Source: Alphaproteobacteria bacterium UBA6062
GTDB taxonomy: Bacteria > Pseudomonadota > Alphaproteobacteria > Sneathiellales > Sneathiellaceae
NCBI GenBank assembly: GCA_002428885.1
Contig: DIYE01000027.1
Location: 241-11,338, forward strand
Reading direction: 5' to 3'
Length of the DNA: 11,098 bases
In this document: piece by piece, positions 6,226 through 11,098 of the stretch
Layout of the letters: every line of letters starts with the position of its first letter
Numbering within the stretch: position 1 is the first letter of the stretch
Notes under the pieces: model-generated
Database searches by the model: none
Seen by the model: only the letters and a program-made list of their open reading frames with translations
Told to the model about the DNA's origin: nothing
Translations under genes and position numbers: made by a program

Positions 6226-6888
6226 GTGTCTTCGACTGAAGAACTGGTCATTGCCCTGCCAAAAGGGCGTATTTTGAAAGAAGTCATGCCGCTGGTGAGA
6301 GCCGCCGGTATCGAGCCTGAAGCTGCCTTTGATGATCCGGACAGCCGCCTGCTCCATTTCAAGACCAATCATCCACATATTTCGATTATTCGCGTCCGAT
6401 CCTTCGACGTGGCAACTTTTGTTGCTTTTGGTGCCGCGCAGTTGGGGGTTGCCGGAAATGACGTCCTTCTGGAACATAATTATCCTGAGATCTATGCACC
6501 TGTGGATCTGGATATCGGTCACTGTTATCTCGCTGTTGCCCAGCCGACAGATATGGAGGACGATAAGGATCCGAGCCGTTGGAGTCATGTTCGGATCGCA
6601 ACCAAATATCCGCATCTGACCCATCAGTATTTCTCTTCGCAGGGAATTCAGGCGGAATGCATCAAACTCTCTGGCGCCATGGAACTTGCGCCGGGATTAG
6701 GCCTGTGCCGCCGGATTGTCGATCTTGTCTCTTCCGGTGCTACTCTGAAGGCAAATGGTCTCGTAGAAGTGGAAAAAATTCTCGACATCACGTCCAGACT
6801 GGTCGTCAATCGTGCGGCGCTCAAGACCCGGTCAACGGAGATGAATAACTGGATCCAGACCTTCAGGAGCATTGTCGATGCCCGTTAG
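6226..6888 (+). CDS. hisG: ATP phosphoribosyltransferase, short form
   Basis: HisG joins ATP and PRPP to give phosphoribosyl-ATP, the first step of histidine synthesis. The 220 residues correspond to the short (HisG-S) form, which lacks the C-terminal regulatory domain and in known cases needs HisZ for activity and feedback control. Motifs: 'VIALPKGRILKEV' at the N-terminus, 'RSFDVATFVAFGAAQLGVAG' in domain I and the signature 'ELAPGLGLCRRIVDLVSSGA' followed by 'TLKANGL', whose 'DLVSSGATL' is the PRPP loop. GTG 6226 is preferred over an in-frame GTG at 6205 because GGAG lies seven bases before it and nothing good precedes 6205. Its end overlaps hisD by 11 bases. No hisZ is in this window. Confidence 0.94.
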   Translation: MSSTEELVIALPKGRILKEVMPLVRAAGIEPEAAFDDPDSRLLHFKTNHPHISIIRVRSFDVATFVAFGAAQLGVAGNDVLLEHNYPEIYAPVDLDIGHCYLAVAQPTDMEDDKDPSRWSHVRIATKYPHLTHQYFSSQGIQAECIKLSGAMELAPGLGLCRRIVDLVSSGATLKANGLVEVEKILDITSRLVVNRAALKTRSTEMNNWIQTFRSIVDAR

Positions 6889-8179
6889 ATTATCAACGAC
6901 AGATGCGGATTTTGAGCAGAACTTTAAATCCCTCCTGACCCAGAAGCGCGAAACCGATGCGGATGTGAACGCTGCGGTTACCGATATCATTGCCAGCGTC
7001 CGGGCAACAGGAGATGCTGCGGTTATCGATTATACGAACCGATTTGACCGGCTTTCCCTGACCTCCGGCGCGGATCTCAAGGTCACGGACCGGGAGATTT
7101 CGGAAGCCATCCAAAATTGCGATGCAGAAACGCTGGAGGCTCTCAAGACAGCGGCCGCGCGTATTGAAGACTATCATCGCCGTCAAAAGCCGGAAGATCT
7201 GCGCTATGAAGAAGCCGACGGTATTGAGCTTGGTTATCGCTGGACGGCTATTGAGAATGTCGGCTTGTATGTACCAGGCGGTCTGGCAACCTATCCGTCC
7301 TCCGTCCTGATGAATGCCATCCCTGCCAAAGTAGCCGGTGCCACACGCCTGGTGATGGTTGTTCCGACCCCGGACGGGGTGATTAATCCGCTGGTTCTGG
7401 CCGCTGCCGATTTATGCGGCGTTCATGAAATCTACCGTATCGGCGGCGCGCAGGCAGTGGCAGCGCTAGCGTATGGCACACAAACCATCGCCCCCGTCGA
7501 CAAGATCGTTGGTCCCGGCAATGCCTATGTGGCAACGGCCAAGAAACAGGTTTTCGGAACCGTCGGGATTGACATGATTGCCGGCCCGTCGGAAATCCTT
7601 GTTGTCGCCGATGATAAGAACGATCCGGCCTGGATTGCCGCTGACCTGTTATCCCAGGCAGAGCACGACCCGGTTGCCCAGAGCATCGTGATCACGGATA
7701 GCGCAGCATTTGCAGCCGATGTGGAGAAGGCGGTCGAAACCCATTTGCAAACCCTGTCCAGAAGTGACATCGCCGCTGCAAGCTGGCGGGATTACGGCGC
7801 GGTTATCGTCACTTCCGATATAGATGCCGCAGCTCCGCTTGTCGACCGGATAGCACCGGAACATCTGGAACTTTGTGTTGATGATCCGGAAGACCTGGCC
7901 ACGAAAATCAGGCATGCCGGTGCCATCTTCATGGGCCGCTATACACCGGAAGCGATCGGTGACTATGTGGCCGGTCCTAATCATGTGCTGCCGACAGCCC
8001 GTACGGCCCGCTTCTCGTCCGGACTGTCAACACTGGATTTCATGAAGCGCTCATCCCTGATAAAGCTGGATGCAAACGGCCTGTCGAAAATAGGTCCGGC
8101 CGCTGTCAGTCTGGCTAATTCTGAAGGGCTTGGCGCGCATGCGCTTTCCGTTGCCATCCGCCTGAATATGCCGAAATGA
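6878..8179 (+). CDS. hisD: Histidinol dehydrogenase
   Basis: HisD is a Zn-dependent NAD enzyme that oxidises L-histidinol to histidine in two steps, the end of the pathway. The 433 residues match the family length. Metal ligands equivalent to E. coli Q259, H262, D360 and H419 are Q260 and H263 in 'LLSQAEHDP', D362 in 'GDYVAGPNHVLPT' and H421 in 'GLGAHALSVAIRL'. The catalytic pair E328-H329 lies in 'IAPEHLEL'. 'GPGNAYVATAKKQVFG' and 'IDMIAGPSEI' are also conserved. ATG 6878 is favoured over an upstream TTG at 6872 because AGGAG (6865-6869) is then eight bases away. Its start overlaps the hisG stop by 11 bases, implying translational coupling. Confidence 0.97.
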   Translation: MPVRLSTTDADFEQNFKSLLTQKRETDADVNAAVTDIIASVRATGDAAVIDYTNRFDRLSLTSGADLKVTDREISEAIQNCDAETLEALKTAAARIEDYHRRQKPEDLRYEEADGIELGYRWTAIENVGLYVPGGLATYPSSVLMNAIPAKVAGATRLVMVVPTPDGVINPLVLAAADLCGVHEIYRIGGAQAVAALAYGTQTIAPVDKIVGPGNAYVATAKKQVFGTVGIDMIAGPSEILVVADDKNDPAWIAADLLSQAEHDPVAQSIVITDSAAFAADVEKAVETHLQTLSRSDIAAASWRDYGAVIVTSDIDAAAPLVDRIAPEHLELCVDDPEDLATKIRHAGAIFMGRYTPEAIGDYVAGPNHVLPTARTARFSSGLSTLDFMKRSSLIKLDANGLSKIGPAAVSLANSEGLGAHALSVAIRLNMPK

Positions 8180-8204
8180 ACGATAACTCAAAAAGGTAAG
8201 CCCC

Positions 8205-8687
8205 ATGTCTTCCGATCATCAGCGTATCGTCAATATCACACTGGATGAGAAATCCGTTGTCCGGCGGAACGCTGATATCGAGCATGAGCAGAAGGTCGCC
8301 ATCTTCGATCTGCTCGATCTCAACCAGTTCACCATTTGTGAGCAACAGGACCGGGGTCCTTTCTCTTTGCATCTCAGCATCGAAGACAACCGGCTGATTT
8401 TCGATATCCGAACGGAGGATGACAACGAGACCCTCCTTCGCCTGCCCCTACCGGTCATTACGTTCAAGCGGGTTATCCGCGACTATTTCCATATTTGCGA
8501 AAGCTATTTTGACGCCATCAAAACAGCATCTCCGTCGAAGATTGAAGCCATTGATATGGGACGCCGCGGCCTTCATAACGAAGGGACCGAATTACTGCTG
8601 GAGCGGCTCAACGGCAAAGTTGAAACCGACTTCGATACGGCACGCCGCCTCTTTACACTGATTTGCGTTCTGCATATCCGGGGCTAG
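8205..8687 (+). CDS. UPF0262 family protein
   Basis: A 160-residue cytoplasmic protein of unknown function, recognised as UPF0262 by 'RIVNITLDEKSVVRRNADIE', 'HEQKVAIFDLLDLNQF', 'GPFSLHLSIEDNRLIFDIR', 'VIRDYFHICESYFDAIKTAS', the 'IEAIDMGRRGLHNEG' block and 'DFDTARRLFTLICVLHIRG'. The family is nearly confined to alphaproteobacteria and sits right after hisD and before a low-molecular-weight phosphatase, as here. AAAAGG (8191-8196) gives a good Shine-Dalgarno for the ATG at 8205. The spacing is 25 bases after hisD and 6 before the next gene, so it is part of the same operon. The invariant 'GRRGLHNEG' invites a role in RNA or phosphate binding, but this is a guess. Confidence 0.9.
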   Translation: MSSDHQRIVNITLDEKSVVRRNADIEHEQKVAIFDLLDLNQFTICEQQDRGPFSLHLSIEDNRLIFDIRTEDDNETLLRLPLPVITFKRVIRDYFHICESYFDAIKTASPSKIEAIDMGRRGLHNEGTELLLERLNGKVETDFDTARRLFTLICVLHIRG

Positions 8688-8693
8688 GGGGTA

Positions 8694-9161
8694 ATGTCCA
8701 TGCCTCTCCACCCGGCATCTTCCGGCCCTCCCGGCAGTGTGTTGTTTGCCTGTACCCATAACAGCATCCGCTCCCCCATGGCGGAAGCGATCACCAAAAG
8801 CCTGTTCGGGCAGAAGATCTATGTGGACAGTGCTGGTGTGAATGTCATCGATATTGACGGCTTCGCTATCGAGGTGCTGGACGAGATCGGACTGGATGCC
8901 TCCCAGCATTCTTCCAAAAGCTTTGACGAACTGAATGACAGTTCGTTCGATCTGATTATCACCCTGTCCCCGGAAGCCAAATTGAAAGCGGAAGAGATAA
9001 CCCGCGCCGTTGCCTGTGATGTTGAATACTGGGTAACCGTTGACCCCTCCACCATCGAAGGGAACCGGGAGATGCGTCTCAATGCTTACCGGCAAGTCAG
9101 GGATGATCTCTATCAGCGGATCCGGAGCCGTTTTTCCACAAGCCCTGCCCCGCTCGTCTAG
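8694..9161 (+). CDS. Low-molecular-weight phosphatase-like protein
   Basis: A 155-residue protein of the low-molecular-weight protein tyrosine phosphatase/ArsC fold. The P-loop reads 'CTHNSIRSPMAEA' (C20-x5-R26-S), and the general acid lies in 'WVTVDPS' (D117), so the catalytic set for phosphate-ester hydrolysis is complete. The additional cysteines that thioredoxin-coupled arsenate reductases use for their disulfide relay are absent; the only other cysteine is C108. Arsenate reduction is therefore unlikely and dephosphorylation more likely; the substrate is unknown. Two ATGs, 8694 and 8700, are in frame. AGGGGG at 8686-8691 is better spaced for 8700, so the protein may start two residues later. 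It is six bases after UPF0262, and the gene pair is conserved. Confidence 0.88.
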   Translation: MSMPLHPASSGPPGSVLFACTHNSIRSPMAEAITKSLFGQKIYVDSAGVNVIDIDGFAIEVLDEIGLDASQHSSKSFDELNDSSFDLIITLSPEAKLKAEEITRAVACDVEYWVTVDPSTIEGNREMRLNAYRQVRDDLYQRIRSRFSTSPAPLV

Positions 9162-9177
9162 GCTATATACTAATATA

Positions 9178-9186
9178 TGCTATAAT
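9178..9186 (+). promoter_or_regulatory. infA: Extended -10 promoter for infA
   Basis: TGC directly precedes a perfect TATAAT (9181-9186), an extended -10 element that would not need a good -35; none is seen. It would give infA its own start, with a leader of about 115 bases. Confidence 0.5.
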
Positions 9187-9202
9187 GCGAGACAGTAGAG
9201 AC

Positions 9203-9225
9203 GCTCTAAAAGGCGGCTTTAGGGC
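9203..9225 (+). other. Hairpin in the infA leader
   Basis: GCTCTAAA (9203-9210) and TTTAGGGC (9218-9225) form an 8-bp stem (one G-T pair) with a 7-base loop soon after the predicted transcription start. No T-run follows. It may stabilise or regulate the infA mRNA. Confidence 0.4.
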
Positions 9226-9307
9226 TAAAAAGACAAACTAAAGCTTGCATTTTTCCTGAATGCGTCTCATTTTGCACCCACTTTACAACAACTGAATTAG
9301 GTAATTC

Positions 9308-9526
9308 ATGGCTAAAGAAGAGCTTTTGGAGTTTGAAGGCACAGTAACCGAGCTTCTGCCCAACGCGATGTTCCGGGTAAAGCTTGAGAACGATCACGAA
9401 GTGCTGGCCCATACCGCCGGTAAAATGCGCAAGCACCGGATCCGTGTTCTGGCGGGCGACAAAGTGACCGTTGAAATGACCCCTTACGATCTGACCAAAG
9501 GTCGCATTACTTTCCGCTATAAATAA
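9308..9526 (+). CDS. infA: Translation initiation factor IF-1
   Basis: IF-1 binds the 30S ribosomal A site during initiation and works with IF-2 and IF-3. The 72-residue length is standard, and the whole protein is one S1-type OB fold: 'MAKEELLEFEGTVTELLPNA', 'FRVKLENDHEVLAHTAGKMR', 'RIRVLAGDKVTVEMTPYDLT', 'KGRITFRYK'. All hallmark residues are present and nothing is odd. TAGG ends seven bases before the ATG. It is 146 bases from the upstream phosphatase gene with its own extended -10 promoter, and 32 bases before maf, so it probably leads an infA-maf-RNase unit. Confidence 0.98.
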   Translation: MAKEELLEFEGTVTELLPNAMFRVKLENDHEVLAHTAGKMRKHRIRVLAGDKVTVEMTPYDLTKGRITFRYK

Positions 9527-9558
9527 GCCGGAACTTAAAGGGTCATGGGAGTATCTCC

Positions 9559-10221
9559 GTGCGACATGCCGGACAGAAAGAGCAGACAGACCAGACCATG
9601 CTCTTGAATAACGGACCAAAACTGGTCCTCGCTTCCGCTTCCCCCAGGCGACAGGAACTCCTGGCGCAGATTGGCCTGACGCCGGACAGCATTGATCCGG
9701 CCGACATTCCAGAAATACCCGGCGACGGTGAAAAACCGTCCCATCTTGCCTCCCGCCTGGCAGCGGAAAAAGCTGCCGCAGTTGCCGTGCGACATCCGGA
9801 TGCCTACATCCTCGCCGCCGATACGGTGGTTGCCGTTGGGCGACGAGCGCTTGGCAAGGCTGCGGATGAACAAGAGGCCCGACGCTACCTTTCCATGCTG
9901 TCCGGACGGCGGCACAGGGTTCACACGGGCATGGCCCTGGTCCTGCCGGATGGCACCTTACGGAAAAGAACCGTCAGCAGTGCCGTTATTTTCAAGACCC
10001 TGGATGAACATGACATTCAAAGTTATCTGGCCAGCGGTGAATGGCAGGGCAAGGCCGGGGCATACGCCATTCAGGGGCTTGGCAGTCTCCTTGTCCGGCA
10101 GATCCAGGGCTCCTATTCCAATATTGTCGGCCTGCCGATCCATGAGCTTGCAACAATGTTGTCGGGCAACGGCTTTGACGTGTGGAAACAGTCGAGCCTG
10201 ATGCCGGCTGAAAACCGGTGA
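9559..10221 (+). CDS. maf: Maf family nucleoside triphosphate pyrophosphatase
   Basis: Maf proteins hydrolyse non-canonical or surplus NTPs to NMP and pyrophosphate. This one carries 'LVLASASPRRQELL' (residues 22-35), the catalytic Asp in 'AADTVVAVGRRALGKA' (D88) and 'SGEWQGKAGAYAIQG' with 'IQGSYSNIVGLP'. The KAGAY-IQG block is of the YhdE type, which acts on dTTP and UTP, rather than YceF. It has 220 residues from GTG 9559, which has GGGAG at the right distance (seven bases). ATG 9598 is the alternative, starting nearer the conserved core but with no good Shine-Dalgarno. It overlaps the ribonuclease gene by GTGA, implying coupling. Older names as a septum inhibitor come from overexpression in Bacillus. 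Confidence 0.94.
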   Translation: MRHAGQKEQTDQTMLLNNGPKLVLASASPRRQELLAQIGLTPDSIDPADIPEIPGDGEKPSHLASRLAAEKAAAVAVRHPDAYILAADTVVAVGRRALGKAADEQEARRYLSMLSGRRHRVHTGMALVLPDGTLRKRTVSSAVIFKTLDEHDIQSYLASGEWQGKAGAYAIQGLGSLLVRQIQGSYSNIVGLPIHELATMLSGNGFDVWKQSSLMPAENR

Positions 10222-11098
10222 GCAACCAGCTCCTTATTGATATCGGACTATATGGCACCCGCGCGGCCCGCCTGCAAGCAGGAACACTCACCGATATCCG
10301 GATCTATCCCAAAGACCTGCCGCCCGAGCCCGGCCAGATTTACCTGGGCCGGATCGCCAGCATTGATAAAAGCCTGGACGCCGCCTTCGTTGACCTTGGC
10401 GGTTCTCAAACGGGATTTCTCAAAAAATCCGATATCCCAACCTCCCTTCAAGACACCCTACATGAAGGGCAGAAACTCCCGGTTCAGCTGATAAGCCTCC
10501 CCCAAAGGGGGAAAGAAAGCCGCCTAAGTGCCTTTATCCGGCTTGAAAGCCCTTATCTGATCTTCAAACCGGACGGAAAAGGCCTGACAATCTCCAAAAA
10601 AATCGGGGAGAAAGCGGATCAAACTCGGCTGGCGGAAGATCTCGGGTCTTTTATAAAAGAAGGCCACCTGACCGTCCGAACCGATGCGGCACATATCTCT
10701 TCTGATCGCCTCAAACAGGAAGTCGCCGATCTGCAAACCCGGTGGCAGGACCTGCAGGCAGACATTGAGCGGGACCGGAAACCAAGAGCGCTATCCTCCC
10801 CCGTCCCTCCCTTTCTGTCAGCGATCGAAACACTCTGTCAGCCGGGGGACAAGGTTATCGTCAATCAGGCGGCAGCATACCGAACGCTACAAAAGGCGAG
10901 GCAGGATCTTTCCCTGGAACTCCACACCGCGCCGGAGCCGCTTTTTGACCGGGAAGCGATTGAGGAACAGATTGAGGAAGCGCTTGAAAAAGAGGTAACG
11001 CTCCCCAACGGCGGCTGGCTAACCGTTGAGCGAACGGAAGCCCTGATCGTCATTGATGTCAATTCGGGCAGTGACACGCGGATGCAGGATCGGGAAGA
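10218..11098 (+). CDS. Ribonuclease E/G family protein, N-terminal part (continues past window)
   Basis: An endoribonuclease of the RNase E/G type, which cleaves single-stranded RNA in mRNA decay and RNA processing. At least 293 residues are open to the right edge. An S1-type segment occurs at 37-70 ('PGQIYLGRIASIDKSLDAAF' then 'VDLGGSQTGFL'), and the DNase I-like catalytic region has 'ALIVIDVNSGS' with D280, equivalent to catalytic D303 of E. coli RNase E. The 5'-phosphate sensor normally reads 'VRTAGVG'; here it is 'VRTDAAHIS' (residues 153-161), keeping Arg-Thr but losing the glycines. It is about 23 residues shorter up to the catalytic Asp. The start is GTG within the maf stop (GTGA). This compact form after maf is typical of alphaproteobacteria and is distinct from full-length RNase E. 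Confidence 0.9.
   Translation, partial: MSNQLLIDIGLYGTRAARLQAGTLTDIRIYPKDLPPEPGQIYLGRIASIDKSLDAAFVDLGGSQTGFLKKSDIPTSLQDTLHEGQKLPVQLISLPQRGKESRLSAFIRLESPYLIFKPDGKGLTISKKIGEKADQTRLAEDLGSFIKEGHLTVRTDAAHISSDRLKQEVADLQTRWQDLQADIERDRKPRALSSPVPPFLSAIETLCQPGDKVIVNQAAAYRTLQKARQDLSLELHTAPEPLFDREAIEEQIEEALEKEVTLPNGGWLTVERTEALIVIDVNSGSDTRMQDRE

Noticed and set aside
6208..6624. Minus-strand open frame inside hisG
   Set aside because: It is antisense to a complete, motif-bearing hisG and has no domain.
10684..10998. Arg-rich + strand open frame inside the ribonuclease gene
   Set aside because: It is an out-of-frame shadow of the RNase E/G coding sequence, which is continuous through this stretch.

Overview
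This is an alphaproteobacterial chromosome segment of moderate GC. The evidence is the gene order murA - DUF2948 - hisG - hisD - UPF0262 - low-molecular-weight phosphatase - infA - maf - RNase E/G, a housekeeping neighbourhood I know from Rhodospirillales- and Rhizobiales-type genomes, together with a PraR-like XRE regulator, a PAS_5-like protein and alphaproteobacterial DUF/UPF families. I cannot name the genus.

Left edge (1-908): the C-terminal part of a large serine recombinase runs into the 3' end of a tRNA-Thr(GGT) gene on the opposite strand. An integrated element therefore lies to the left, with tRNA-Thr as its target. The last six recombinase residues and its stop codon are the antisense of the tRNA. 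The tRNA keeps its own promoter on the chromosomal side.

Small regulatory/accessory region (909-3697): this holds a winged-helix regulator, a PAS_5-like protein, a convergent GNAT-type acetyltransferase, a PraR-like XRE repressor and a 56-residue basic small protein. The PAS and GNAT reading frames overlap tail to tail by about 720 bp, which looks like loss of both natural ends. Similar CAGTT-type half-sites precede the PAS gene and lie between the GNAT and XRE genes.

Housekeeping region (3698-11098, all on the + strand): dcd (dCTP deaminase) ends in a strong intrinsic terminator. A run of tightly packed genes follows: murA (peptidoglycan precursor), a DUF2948 protein, hisG and hisD (first and last enzymes of histidine synthesis, overlapping by 11 bp), UPF0262 and a low-molecular-weight phosphatase-like protein. 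infA (translation initiation factor IF-1) probably has its own extended -10 promoter. It is followed by a Maf nucleotide pyrophosphatase and a short RNase E/G-family ribonuclease that runs off the right edge and overlaps maf by 4 bp (GTGA).

I found no CRISPR array, insertion sequence or obvious new multigene defence system. The points most worth a second look are the tRNA/recombinase junction, the PAS/GNAT overlap, the possible operator repeats, a possible Shine-Dalgarno-sequestering leader before the small ORF, and the altered 5'-sensor motif in the ribonuclease.
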